A stretch of 64,000 bases of DNA, taken from the NCBI GenBank assembly GCA_964036045.1, contig OZ038385.1, positions 25,256,853 to 25,320,852 of the forward strand. The letters are read 5' to 3'. The position numbers and the translations under genes are program-made. Of the stretch, positions 1 through 10,639 are shown piece by piece. The notes under the pieces were generated by a model. That model had not been told where the DNA came from. It saw only the letters and a list, made by a program, of their open reading frames with translations, and made no database searches. Source of the stretch: Eutreptiella sp. 'Long Island Sound 2002' (lineage: Eukaryota > Euglenozoa > Euglenophyceae > Eutreptiales > Eutreptiaceae). Positions within the stretch are counted from its first letter, which is position 1. Each line of letters starts with the position of its first letter.

Positions 1-2229
1 GAACGAAAACACCCAGTTTCTGGCCTTCAGGCGATGGCCATGGAAGCTTACTCCCCTATTGAGGACTTGGACAAACAAGTCCCGATCCTCGTGTTCATTA
101 AACTTGATTTTCCACGTGTTTTCAGTGAATTTCACCTTGGTAAACGACGTGGGGGAACACTTTTGAAGTGATTCCCTGACGGAAAACCTGTTGGCCGAGG
201 CATCGAAGCCATCGACCTCCGCCCACCAGGTCTTGACCTTTTCTTCGGACTGTTTATTCCGAAGGGTGGCGGCAGTTTCGGAGGGGATCTTGTCAAAAAT
301 CAGATTTTTCAGCTCAGCACTAGGAAATTTTTCGCCTGAATGTTCAGATTCTTCCACTAAATTCCAGAAGCGCTGTCTCTTGTCTTGCACTTCGTGCAAG
401 ATTAATCGCGAGAATGAAGGAAAATTCTTCAACATCTGGTGGTAATGGTCCTCAGGCAGCCGGGATCCACGTACCTCCAACTGTTCCCACACCTCATCAA
501 AGGTAAGGGGGGAACTTGAATCCTCACGATCACTCCAGGTCCTGAGCCAAGTGTTGGCCGGCGCTCCCTCAAGGCAGTCCAAGAGGGCCATCAGGAACTG
601 ATCATCTTGGAGTTTTTGAGTCTTAACCCACAATCTAAATTCCCGTTGGAACTGAGGCCAACGTCTGGGGTTTCCATTATACTTCGGTTGCTTGGCAACC
701 TGACGAAGTCGCAATGAAGTGGGATTAAGAAGCGAATCCAGCCCAACACCGGCCGTAATGGCAGACACCTTGGCGGCATCATTCGCCACACCAGCTCCGG
801 CGAGGGTCTGGGCGAGCAACAGCTGGGCTAATGCATTGGAATCAGCAGCAGGACGGGCAGTACGGGAGGCAGTTCGCTTGGCAATCTGAGCCTCAGTCCT
901 AGCCTTCGCCGTCCTACTCTGAGATCGAGAGATTGTAACCCTTTCCTTTAGCTTGGTCCTGCTGATCCGTGCATCAGTGGTCTTGGAGTCCACCGAAGGA
1001 GCAATTGAAAAAATTTCCGTCGCCTCCTCCGACGGTTCTGTTACTTGTTCCACCGATGATGCGCCCTCAGACCGCATGTGTGTCTTGAAAAGATCTTTAA
1101 TTCCCAGCGTTTGAATGATGAGTTGCATTTGATCTTTGAGCAATTGGAGCTCAGTATCTCGCTGGAATCTGCAAGAGCAGTCGGCAGGACAGTACATACC
1201 GTGTCCTGAAGGGCCTGAGCAGGCTGTCGGACCGCTAATCTCAGTGGTTCGCAGCCAGGAGTCCACTTGGGGAGCTCCTTCAGCCCTAATTGCCAGGCTT
1301 GCCTGCCTGGCTGCCTCTAAAATTCCTTCCTCAACCGCGGCGGCTAGATCGTCGCGGATGGAAACAGGGGGGCGAGGGGCGGAGGGCCCGGCAACAGGTG
1401 CCTTGGTCTTCTCCTTCGGGAAGGGACTTGCCTCCCAGATCTGCAAAAAAATGGCAAACGAGTCAACTTCTTGAGAACGCCACCACATCCTGGTATTAAT
1501 TTCTTCCTGAAGAAGGAAAAAATATTCCATTAAAAAATCAGAGGCGATTCTTTCTTGTCCTATCAGCTTAGACGTGGCTAATAGACAAAGGGCCTCAAGC
1601 ACCTCAAGGTTACGGGTCACTTCTGAAGACAAATGGTTGTCCCATTGTGCCCAAGAGGCTGGTCGATTATAGGTAGGTACCTCACCTGGACCACCCATCT
1701 CAATGTCGTCAATGTCGGCGTCGATGGTCTCAAAATGTGGACATTGGTAAGGAGTATTAGTACCTGCCAGGTCCGTAAGCTCCACCGGAGCGTTGCCATC
1801 GGCGTAGGCTGGGAGATTCCAGCTGCTTGATGGCCAATTTCCACTGGGATTGGGATGGTAATTTGGGTCTCCACAGCTGCTGATTTGTGCCCTTCTTGGG
1901 CAGCTTGGGCTTGCGCAAGGCATTCCTCTCAAGGCCTCGTTCGCACAGCACCACGGCAGCGTAATTGTTACGTCTCCAGGAGCGGCGGAGTCTACGGAGC
2001 CGTACTGGGGAGCTAACTGTGGTTGGAACACCAAAGGAACAACATTCAGGTAGCCTCTGCTACTATGAAAGTGCTGCCCTGGGTCGTTGATGGTGCCGGA
2101 GGGCTCGGGGCCGGCAAGACCAGTGGGGCAGGCACGCGAGGAGTCTCCCTGGACGTTGTTATTGGGGGTAGAACCGGATACTCGAACACCAACGGAGGCG
2201 AGAGCAGCGACAACAGAAGCAAGGTCCAT
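1..2229 (-). CDS. Gag-like protein of a retrotransposon, partial (runs off the left edge)
   Basis: Reading the minus strand from the ATG at 2229 gives 743 sense codons without a stop down to base 1, so the C-terminus lies outside the window. The N-terminal third is low-complexity and rich in Pro, Ser and Gly. A Cys-rich stretch lies around residues 105-120, an Arg/Ser/Ala-rich basic linker around 400-460, and a globular region at about 500-720. The globular part contains YNGNPRRWPQFQREFRLW and, further on, LLDCLEGAPANTW, the usual pattern of a retrotransposon Gag capsid (helical, Trp-rich, ending in a long charged stretch). There is no zinc knuckle in the visible part. It differs from the Gag of E2 and E3, so it belongs to another family (call it Y). 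Absence of any stop over 2.2 kb suggests a young copy. Gag is inferred from composition and motif pattern; protein product and host are not known. Confidence 0.7.
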   Translation of the reverse strand, partial: MDLASVVAALASVGVRVSGSTPNNNVQGDSSRACPTGLAGPEPSGTINDPGQHFHSSRGYLNVVPLVFQPQLAPQYGSVDSAAPGDVTITLPWCCANEALRGMPCASPSCPRRAQISSCGDPNYHPNPSGNWPSSSWNLPAYADGNAPVELTDLAGTNTPYQCPHFETIDADIDDIEMGGPGEVPTYNRPASWAQWDNHLSSEVTRNLEVLEALCLLATSKLIGQERIASDFLMEYFFLLQEEINTRMWWRSQEVDSFAIFLQIWEASPFPKEKTKAPVAGPSAPRPPVSIRDDLAAAVEEGILEAARQASLAIRAEGAPQVDSWLRTTEISGPTACSGPSGHGMYCPADCSCRFQRDTELQLLKDQMQLIIQTLGIKDLFKTHMRSEGASSVEQVTEPSEEATEIFSIAPSVDSKTTDARISRTKLKERVTISRSQSRTAKARTEAQIAKRTASRTARPAADSNALAQLLLAQTLAGAGVANDAAKVSAITAGVGLDSLLNPTSLRLRQVAKQPKYNGNPRRWPQFQREFRLWVKTQKLQDDQFLMALLDCLEGAPANTWLRTWSDREDSSSPLTFDEVWEQLEVRGSRLPEDHYHQMLKNFPSFSRLILHEVQDKRQRFWNLVEESEHSGEKFPSAELKNLIFDKIPSETAATLRNKQSEEKVKTWWAEVDGFDASANRFSVRESLQKCSPTSFTKVKFTENTWKIKFNEHEDRDLFVQVLNRGVSFHGHRLKARNWVFSF

Positions 2230-2593
2230 GCTGACTGTTATCCGGCAGAAAATCCCAGTCTATGAAGAAAATTGATGCGGATTATTCTAAATACATCTGA
2301 GTGTCCAAAACTGTCTGAAAAGATTTATATAAATCCAATTATGAAAAATGTTTGGCCGATCTGGCCCGCGAGCGCGCGTCAGCGGCGAATGGCGATTCCA
2401 GGTAAATGATCGGAACGCGGCGGATTTACGGAGAATGGACCGCGGAATCAGATCCGGCATATCAGAAATATATAGGTCTGATCCTGAGACTGAGCTGCGA
2501 GGCGGCGATTCCGCCGAAGCAAAGAAAATGACCAAAATGTAGCCAATCTGGACAGAATGTCTGAAAATCTGAGCAGATGGGGCTAGCCGCACT
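2230..2593. other. Spacer between family Y and E1; no gene seen
   Basis: This is the leader of the minus-strand gag frame and the junction to E1. AT-rich at 2270-2350, then mixed. No convincing coding frame. E1 homology to E2 starts abruptly at about 2594 (matching E2 at about 47964), so the right edge is a deletion or insertion breakpoint of E1. Confidence 0.4.
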
Positions 2594-5500
2594 TACATGT
2601 AGTCTCAGAGTGTGGGCTATCCGAGCTACCGAGCTCTTTACACTCTGATGACGAGACTGAGCATGACGCCTTCTTCCTGGAGACGTGGCTGGAGGAAGTG
2701 GAGAACGCCGAGTACGCCGCCCCACTGAAACCCCTACTCTCCATGAGGGGAGAGGAGCCCCTCGATGAGGAGTTGGACCCCCGATCTAGGCTCAGAGAGT
2801 ACGTGGACTCCAAGAGGAGATTGGTGGCAAAAAAGCTATGCTACGCTAGGCCTACACGTCGCTCATGGCCGTTGAAGCAAGGGTCTATGGGGGATATCTC
2901 TCAACTGAAGGAAGACCTAGAACAGAAGATTACCACCTGGCAACGAGGGGTGGACCTGAAGCTCATGAAGAGCGTATGGGGTGCCCATGTGAGGACCCCA
3001 GAGGAAGATGAACTCTCAGAGGAATACGTATGTGAACCCCCTCGAGTGTGCCTATCTTGTCACCGACCACCTGAGAATGTGGAACGAGACCTTCTCTACG
3101 CCTACCAAGGACTGAAGGATACGACCAAGGACGCTGAGCCGGTTGAGGATCGACTCCCTGCTTCTATACACCAAGGGGTAAGCAATCTACACTCTGACGA
3201 GGACATGGAGGACAAGATCAAACTCTTGGACCCTAGAGTACAGAAGCTGATCAGGACCTACCTGGAGGTATTTGGAGAACTACCCCCTCCAGCGTCCTGT
3301 GACAAGCTGGTACAGATGGACCTCAAGCTGAAGCCCGAGTTCGTGGGTCACAAGATAAGAAGCAGACCCTACCCGGCTCCTCAGAAGCAGGCCGATGAGA
3401 TAGGGCGACAGATACAAGAGTGTATCGGTGCTGGCCTGTTCCTGGAATACAAGGATGGGGACTACCCCCAACACTGCAGCCCCTGTTGCCTGGTGGCTAA
3501 GCCTGGGTCAACAGCCAAACGGCTGGTAGTGGACAACAGGGACCTGAACAAGAAGATGTTGAACCACTCAGGGTCCATTCCTAATATGGAGTCAACCCTC
3601 GAGAAGATAGCCTCCTGCCGCTAGAAGACGAAGATGGACAAGCGTAGTGGATTCTGGCAAGTGGACCTGACACCCAACGCCCAGGAACTCGTTGCCTTCA
3701 TCACCTCTCAGGGGAGGGTGTTCAAGTGGAAGGTCATGCCCTTCGGCGTGGCCAACGCACGCGCTCTTTTCCAAGAGATGATGAACAAAATCCTATCCAT
3801 CCTACGTCGAAGACCCGTGGTGCAAAAACTCATATCCCGTGGGGCCCAGATGGAAGCACACATCGACGATGTATGCCTGGAAACGAATACCCAAGAGGAC
3901 CACCTAATCCTCTTGGCCGAGTTCTTTGCGGTCTGCCAGAAGAACCACACTAGACTCAAGCTGGAGAAGTGTGAGTTCATGCATGAGAATATGCAGTACC
4001 TTGGGTTTGACATTGGCTATGGGTGGTGGACCCCAGCGGCCTCTAAGGCCAAACCCCTGATGGATGCTAAGGTACGACATGAAGACCCCAAGAAAGGACT
4101 CCATGATGTACGCAGCTTCACTGGCGCTTGCAACTTCTACCGCCGCCACATCAAGATTTTCACCTACACCAGCGCCATCCTGACTGACCTCAGCAAGAAG
4201 ACTACTACCTGGCGCTGGGGCCCTCAAGAACAACAAGCGTTTGACGAGCTCAAGGACAAAGTGGCCAAGGCTAAGTGCTTGGGTGTGCCTAGAGCATAAG
4301 GGGAGGTCATCCTGGTGACTGACGCCAGCAATGTGGGCGGAGGTGGAAGGTTGTTCCAGTGGCAAGCACTAGAAAAGGAGGAGTTCGACTTGGCCATTTT
4401 TCCAATGGGGTACTGATGGACTCAATCAAGACGGTACTCTCAACCTCAGCTACCCTGACGACAAATGGGTCCTGGTTCCCGTTGGTCATTGGAACTGGAA
4501 ATGGAACCAGGCCCGGGGTAACTACTCTACCTATGAGCAGGAACTGCTCGCGGGTATGTTGGCGCTATCCTCTCAGTCCCAACTGTTGGGGAGTAACCCT
4601 GTGGTTTGGCTGTGCGTCAAAAAAATTGGTCTGCACCTTCTAAAAGGGACCCCCACCCGAGAAGGCTAAGCTCCGACGCTGGTGGACCTACTTGAGCCAG
4701 CTACGGCTCTCAGTACATCATATCCAGGGCGTCAAGAACGAGTGTGCGGACTGCATCAGCCGCAACAACTTCGACGACATGATTGCTGCTAGGTCTGAGG
4801 AGCTAGCCAACGAGGCCTTCAGCCGTATGGATGTACACCTAGACTTGAACATGACCATGATCAGACCTCTAGATGGACTCCGACAAGTGGAGTACCTGAA
4901 GGAGTTTGGGGATATCTACCAACGCCTGGAGAAGCGTCTGGAACCCGTCCTGGTCAACTAGGAACAGTGGAAACGGGACAAGACCTACCTCTGGCATGAG
5001 GACCGGATAGTCGTGCCTAGCCACAGAATCCCGGCGCTCCTCAAGTGGACCCATGAGTCCAGTGGTCATGCGGGGGCCAGCCGTACCCTGGGGCTTTTCA
5101 AGCAGTGGTTCCACTCTACGTGGACTGATGACCAACTGCGGAAGACCCTCCAGCCTATCGTGGACAAGTGCCCCTGTCGGTCCTGTAAACCTGGGGATAT
5201 CAGGGACAGAGGTCTCTATTCCACTCACCCTATCCCCCACTGTGCAAACAGTGTTCTCTACGTGGACTACACCGAGGCTATGACTTTGCCCTAGTGGTAA
5301 CCTGTGGGCTGACCAGGTTTACCAGGGTGTTCCCATGCACTAAACACATCACCGGCGAGGAGACCATCAAGATACCCCTGGAAGAGTGGTTCTGTGTCTA
5401 TGGGGCACCCAAAGAGGTTAACTCACACGCAGATGTCCGAGTACGCTCTGACACTGGCTGGTACAAGAGAGTCCTGAGATCCCTCAATGTCCAAGTGTCG

Positions 5501-6421
5501 ACGGGGATTCCATATACTCATACTAGTAACCCCCTATGTGAGCGACAGATTCGTGTTCTCAAGGAGAATGTAAGGATATGGTGCAAGACTGAAAGCACCA
5601 AAGACTGGGTGAGACTACTCCCCGTCATATCCTTGATGATGACCTCCCAAGAGAGTTCGGCAACTGGCTATACGCCCCATGAGCTGTTCATGGGACGCCC
5701 GGCGTGGTTCCTACACGCTCCCTATCCCGAGGATTCCTACTCCACTGTGGGTAAGTGGGTGAAGGAGCAACAAGACAAGGTGGACAAGGCGAAGGCTATG
5801 CTCCAGAGAGTGGGGGAGCGCCAGTGGAACAAGAAGAACAACCACAGGGTGCCCGTCTCGTACCAAGAGGGAGACTGGGTGCTGGTGCAGCACAGTCGGC
5901 TACCCGCCTGGCCACCCTCCACCAGCGATGACCCCTACTTTGGGCCCTACAAGATCCTATCTGTGGATGGTCACCATATCACCGTACGGTGTTCTCCCCG
6001 ACTAGGGGGGACCCTGGTGTGCGCTGCTCAACAGCTCAAGCGCTACTATGACCCAGAGGACCTCTGTGGGGAAGATTGGGAACTAAACGACGAGCAGACC
6101 GCCGCTCTGGACCTACAGGGCGCTGCCAGCTGCTTGGAAGTAGAAGGAGAACTCCCCGACATGAATGCCGAGGAGATGGCTAAGAAAGGCTTTTACCTGG
6201 TGAAGTCGGTCATCCGACGCTGCTATCGCCAAGGGTGGCGTTTCCTCACCCTCTGGGAAGGGTTTGGAGTTGGAGAAGCTACTTGGGAACCGTTCTCTGC
6301 CTTTGTTCTTCCTGAGGGACACCTGAACTCTGTTCTGGTAGACTACTTGTCCCAGAACAACCTAGGAGAGTTGCTGAGGCTCGCTGAGACGCTTCCCTCT
6401 CAGAAGAAACCTAGGGACTGA
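2594..6421 (+). pseudogene. pol: E1: 5'-deleted Ty3/gypsy chromovirus pol (RT, RNase H, integrase, chromodomain)
   Basis: Close relative of E2 pol, lacking gag, protease and the methyltransferase-like segment. Order: linker (2600-3200), reverse transcriptase (about 3300-4020; LVVDN, FGVANA, HIDDV at the YxDD position), RNase H (about 4300-4700, damaged), integrase (HHCC finger ESSGH...CPCRSC at 5056-5190, catalytic D in YVDYTE, then a core with LCERQIRVLKENV), and chromodomain (about 6180-6360, WRFLTLWEGFG and TWEPFSAFVLP). Breaks: TAG at 3622 where E2 has Tyr; TAA at 4297; frame loss near 4395; TAG at 4959 where E2 has Gln; and a small deletion at about 5273 that removes the segment after YVDYTE and shifts the frame. 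The last 375 codons (5294-6421) are open. Non-functional, but a useful guide to the uninterrupted E2 sequence across the E3 insertion site. Confidence 0.9.
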
Positions 6422-8692
6422 ACCCTTCCTATACCTTCCTATGAGTGTGCTGATCCTGTGGACCTATGAGCAAGCGGCAGAAATGGTGTCCTAATTATAC
6501 CCAAGTCTGCACCCTTGCCGAACCCGGCGGATGTCTTACCGATGCCACGGGATACGCCCCGGGTCTCTCCGCCCATAGGTGCCCAATTTCTGTGCTGGCA
6601 CCAAAACTCCTTGGGGGAATATGCAGCGATAACGCCCAGGTATTGGTTTTTCCTACCTGCCTGCCTACTACAGGGGAGGGGTGGCCAAAAGCTAGGAGGC
6701 TTGAAAACGCCTGTTTGCTACGTGGTCAAAATCTAGACTACCACTGCCACTGCCCACCAAAACCCTGATAAAATTTGAGGAAACAGGCGGGACAGTGACA
6801 CATACACTACAGGTTCTACACGCCCTATAGTGGTACCAGCCATCGAAGGATGAGAGGGCTCTGAGGCCCAAGCCCTCACTCTGGCTTGCCACTCCTATAC
6901 CCACACGCTACTTGGAGTTGATGATGATCATGTCACAGGCCCTAGTGGTCTACCTGTGAAAGAGACACGAGAACACAGCGCTACTAAGCGACTGTGGCCT
7001 AACAGGGACGCCACTACGCGTTTCCCAGATAGGGCTTGGAGGGAAGGAGTGCCCAGGTTGCGTGCACAGCGTGGATGTTGAAGAGGTTGGACTGCCCTCG
7101 CCACTTCTGGCTCAGGGGCAGTTTGTTGATGGTGTGATCAGCGCCCGTTTTAGCTTGGGCGAAACATTCAAAAGTCGCCGAAGGCAACTGCAGCTGCACC
7201 AGTTCACCCTGACCTTCCCACCTGTAAAGCAGAGGCGGATGACTTGGGTTTAGGACAGAGGAACCAAGACAGCCTCCACGTGTTATACGCTTCTCAGGCT
7301 GCCCTATAATACACTGTTCCTGAACCCAAGTACAAGCAAGCAAGGTTAAGGAACTCCACCCGTTCTCTTAAAGAATGTAGGGTGGAGCCCCTGGGTAACC
7401 TAACCAAAGCTTTACCGTGCGCACCACGCCCGGCCTTACCTTTAATGCATCATATGCATGCAGAGGTATGCACGAGGACGGCAATATCCTACTTTAATCT
7501 CTCCTCTTTTTCCACAATCAATACCACTATCACGAACTCTACCAGCGGGTGGCCCCTCCTGGGCTTACTCACCTTACCTACCGCTGGAGGGCGAAGCAAA
7601 GGGAAGGAAAAACGAGACACAAGCGAAGCAAGCGTTTATGCACGCGTGTGTATGCTCTAATCACCCAATCTCACCTCTAAACATCGTGCAATCTTCTAAT
7701 CTGTCCCTCGATTCTATGTTTGCGTTGCTACACTTCACGTTCACGATAACACGAGACAAGCAATGTGCATGCTGCATACGAAGCAAACAAATCTTCTATG
7801 TTTATACCTTGTTCTTTGAATTCATTTTGACTTTCTTGAATTCAATCTTCTTCATTGCTCCTAGAAGCACACGTGGAATTCCTACGTTTATTATTTATTG
7901 TGTGTCTCGTCGTTTTCTTATTATTACACGACATACTGTTATAATCTTACTATTTTTGTGTTTTCCGGCGCCCAATTAGGATGCGCTCCGGCGCGCCGCT
8001 TTTCTCTGCGTGTAAATCCAGGAATTTCAAAATTTCTGTGATGAAAATAAATTTCGCAAAAATGTGCATTTAATGCACAAGAACATTCTGGACAGGTGTG
8101 TGCCGTCAGAAAAGTTCTAGGCTGTCATTTGACAGATTTTGGTGTTTGCGTCGATCGTTGCGTGTTTGTCAGTCCCTCAAGCCTTCGTCCTTTCTCTGCA
8201 GATATCCTGAAGCGCAAACAGTGGAGTAGGCCGTGTTGAGGCCGAAAAACTGACTCCTGGACCACTTTCCTGAATCTCAAAACCCCATGAGGGTAAATCA
8301 ATTTTCAACGCACTAAGGACAGATCAGGTCCTACAGCAGGTTCATTGAGACCCCAGACAGCGTGCCCTGATCACATCCAGCGTTGGGTTTTGCGTATTGC
8401 ACCGCGTTTTGCCAATTGGAGGGAGACTGTTGTGCACATATGAATTGGCATGCCCATTCTAACCCCCTACCAAGCCACAGCTGCCGCAGGGACGCCAATG
8501 AGCGCAGTGGCAGCTGTAGGTGTCTTTTATGACTCAGCAGAGCCTGGCGACTGCCCTGATGCAGCGCCTCCTTTCCAATGTTAGGGGTGTTATAAAAAAG
8601 TTTAAATCAATGTTGAAGCCATGGGGAGGCCAAGAAAAATTCGCTTTTTCCTTGAAAATGCGACAGTGGTGGCCACCACAGCACAAGGGGGG
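6422..8692 (+). other. E1 long 3' noncoding region with conserved blocks
   Basis: About 2.27 kb between the pol stop and the 3' LTR. Blocks here recur after pol in E2 (62921-64000), E3 (54425 down to 51831) and E5 (13493 down to 11427). Examples are GCCCAATTTCTGTGCTGGC near 6570-6600, the TREHSATKRLWPNRD-encoding stretch near 6966-7010, and a TATA-containing inverted repeat near 7282-7312. No long frame survives in all copies. It ends in a polypurine tract (AAGGGGGG, 8685-8692) directly before the LTR. Confidence 0.6.
7282..7312 (+). other. Conserved TATAATAC inverted repeat (E1 copy)
   Basis: TGTTATAC and TATAATAC arms separated by about 15 nt. The same pair occurs in E2, E3 and E5; the E1 copy has one changed base in the left arm. 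Could form an RNA hairpin or bind a dimeric protein. Confidence 0.4.
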
Positions 8693-9173
8693 AGTAACAA
8701 AAAGTGTATTTCCTTGCCAAAAGGTTAGCTTTAGTTGTTGCAAAGAGGCCTAAAGGCATAACTCATTTTTATCTTAGTATTGGCCTGTCCAAAAAGGGGT
8801 GACAAGACATTTTGACCTATAAAACCAAGCATCAAACTTTGGAGGTTTTGGGGACCCCTGACCCCCCAACTGATTGATCTTTTACACCATTTCCTGGACT
8901 GACTGAGTCGCTGACATTGATCCAGAGCCTATACATTTTTCTATGTTTTCTCATGCATGCTTAGCTATCCTAGTGGTATGCACCCTAGGGGGCTGTGGCA
9001 CCTCTTTTGGAGAGGTCCTGGGTTCAAACCCCTGTCAGCCTAGCTAAGTAGGATTGTCCCATGTGACACGGCAGTGACCTCAGCGCCACAAGCCATGCCA
9101 CCTCAGCACCTATGGGACCCAAAACAAAGAGTGCACATCTCAGGATGGCACTTTATGGAGTGTGAGCCCATGG
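8693..9173 (+). repeat. E1 3' LTR, 5' part only
   Basis: Starts AGTAACAAAAAGTG immediately after the polypurine tract and matches the E2 5' LTR (34431 onward) and the E5 LTR. It is cut at 9174 by the terminal inverted repeat of T2; the expected LTR end (AACCTTCT) is not found downstream. Confidence 0.75.
8960..9048 (+). other. tRNA-like segment inside the LTR (E1 copy)
   Basis: CTTAGCTA and TAGCTAAG could pair as an acceptor stem. TAGTGGTATGC resembles a D-arm/A-box, ACCTC...GAGGT resembles an anticodon stem, and GGTTCAAACCCC is a T-arm/B-box-like block. An extra stretch between D-arm and anticodon arm argues against a working tRNA. Confidence 0.5.
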
Positions 9174-9361
9174 CTTAGGCGGCTCAAGTTGCATGGTATA
9201 AAACGACAGAAAATGCCCAAAATACAGGGCCTGAAAAAACATCAAAAGAACCATTCTTTGGCTTGCAAAAAATCAAGCCATTTTGGAAACACCAAAAGGA
9301 CTCTTATGTAATGAATTTTGGCCTTTTCTTGGTCCTGATGGGTCCAAAAAATGCGCTTTTT

Positions 9362-9417
9362 GGGGCAATGGACTGATCCTTGCGCGAGGCCTCGCGCAAG
9401 GATCAGTCCATTGCCCC
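9362..9417. repeat. Perfect 56-bp palindrome around the T2 core motif
   Basis: GGGGCAATGGACTGATCCTT is followed by GCGCGAGG and then by the exact reverse complement of all 28 bases, with no spacer. The inner 20 bp is the motif shared with T1; the outer 18 bp on each side are unique to this copy. Confidence 0.95.
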
Positions 9418-9435
9418 TTCAAAGCCAGGTAATGA

Positions 9436-9733
9436 TGGTAGAATCGAGGAATCAAGCAGGCGCCTACACTGGAGTGACATTACAGGCTCCCTTGACTTGA
9501 TCACATTGTACAATATGTTTAGGCGGGCAAACATTCAACGCTCTAAAGAAGCCTTGCAAATCTCATTGATGACTCAAGAAATCATTTCTAATATTGTTGC
9601 ATTCCTAAAAAAAGAAGCACATATGCTCGAGGTGTTGCACAGGGTGCATCCTTCAGCATCGCTCATGATGCACACCTGCCACAAGTTATGGGGAGTGTCA
9701 AGCAAAAAAAAGAGTATCACTGGTAAGACATGA
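9436..9733 (+). pseudogene. Coding-like exon fragment in T2, function unknown
   Basis: An open stretch of about 98 codons after the 56-bp palindrome, with ordinary globular composition (RRLHWSDITGSLDLITLYNM near its start, then a His/Leu/Val-rich helix). A possible 3' splice site (CCAG at 9426-9429) lies between palindrome and coding part, as in T1 introns. It stops at 9733 with no clear continuation. No family recognised. Confidence 0.3.
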
Positions 9734-10194
9734 AGCATGTCGACTCAACAGATGACGCTGAGCTGGACAGGGACCCCCCTTGTAGCTTTGGCTGAAAAAA
9801 CATCGATCCTCCCGTTGTTGACTATAGATCAAAGTAAAATGTGCAAAGAAAATATAAATTTGCCATGCGTGGCACTTTTTTGAGCGTTTTTTTGGGCCAA
9901 AAAAACTGACGTTTTGGAGAGTAAAATGCAATGTAGTGCAAACGACACCAATTCTAAAGATGATGTTCGATACCTGGAGAAAGAAGGTGCCCTGGGGGAA
10001 GCAGTCTGCCAAGCGCAGGGGCTGACCAAGCCCAAAAACAGTTTTTCCGCCTCCGGGGGGGGGCAAGCTTCTGGTAAATTTCAATGATTCAACGACAATT
10101 TAGGTACTCGTTGCTTCAGTGAACGTTGTGCACAAGCGCTATCAGATGAGAACCCCTCACAATGGTACAAAGAATATATTTTCTTGGCCTTTTT

Positions 10195-10214
10195 TTGCGC
10201 GATGCCTCGCGCAA
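10195..10214. repeat. T2 palindrome copy (one mismatch)
   Basis: TTGCGCGATGCCTCGCGCAA, in a presumed intron of the T2 gene. Confidence 0.8.
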
Positions 10215-10272
10215 TGAGGAATGCAATGCAGTCCCAGAACTTGAAAGTCACAACCTATACCTCTTTTTTCAG

Positions 10273-10362
10273 GCAGTGCAAATCAAAAATCAAACCGTGG
10301 GGTGGGTAGTAAGACCACTCGACCCTGAAGTCGTCTTTCCAAAGGAAAATGAATCGGTCTGA
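10273..10362 (+). pseudogene. Probable last exon of a T2 gene
   Basis: A good 3' splice site (CTTTTTTCAG, 10263-10272) precedes 29 codons ending in TGA at 10360-10362. The palindrome half-site GAGGCCTCGCGCA begins at once after it (10361-10373, overlapping the stop), matching the arrangement after both T1 genes. The upstream exon would be near 10100-10190, followed by a gap containing the palindrome at 10195-10214. No family recognised. Confidence 0.35.
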
Positions 10363-10460
10363 GGCCTCGCGCATGGGGCAGCCCTTGAACCACATGTTGT
10401 ATATGCTTTGCATTGATATTTAATCCGCCATGCTTCTGTTTTAATGATCGTCCGTCTTGA

Positions 10461-10480
10461 TTGCGCGAGGCCTCGCGCAT
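10461..10480. repeat. T2 palindrome copy
   Basis: TTGCGCGAGGCCTCGCGCAT, downstream of the T2 gene end. Confidence 0.85.
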
Positions 10481-10639
10481 AGAATTTGATCAACATATCA
10501 TTTTTGCAGGTATGCAATGAACATGCAGAACAGAAAATGATGTTGCAATCATTTTTTCTGCAGACCATGTTCATCCAAAAAACAAGGGGAATGCAAAATG
10601 TATTTATTGGCCAATTTCCGCTAAAAGCACATCATTTTC

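Larger units (their letters stand above)
9174..10639 (+). mobile_element. T2: remnant of a T1-class DNA transposon
   Basis: Begins with CTTAGGCGGCTCAAGTTGCA, identical to the T1 terminal inverted repeat, inserted in the E1 LTR. It has no matching right terminus: the E5 LTR starts at 10640, so the right end is deleted. It holds four copies of the GCGAGGCCTCGC palindrome (9362-9417, 10195-10214, 10361-10373, 10461-10480). It also has coding-looking stretches at about 9436-9733 and 10273-10362 that do not match either T1 gene by eye. Confidence 0.65.

Noticed and set aside
9174-10639. T2 as a complete transposon
   Set aside because: No copy of the right TIR (…CCGCCTAAG) was found before the E5 LTR.
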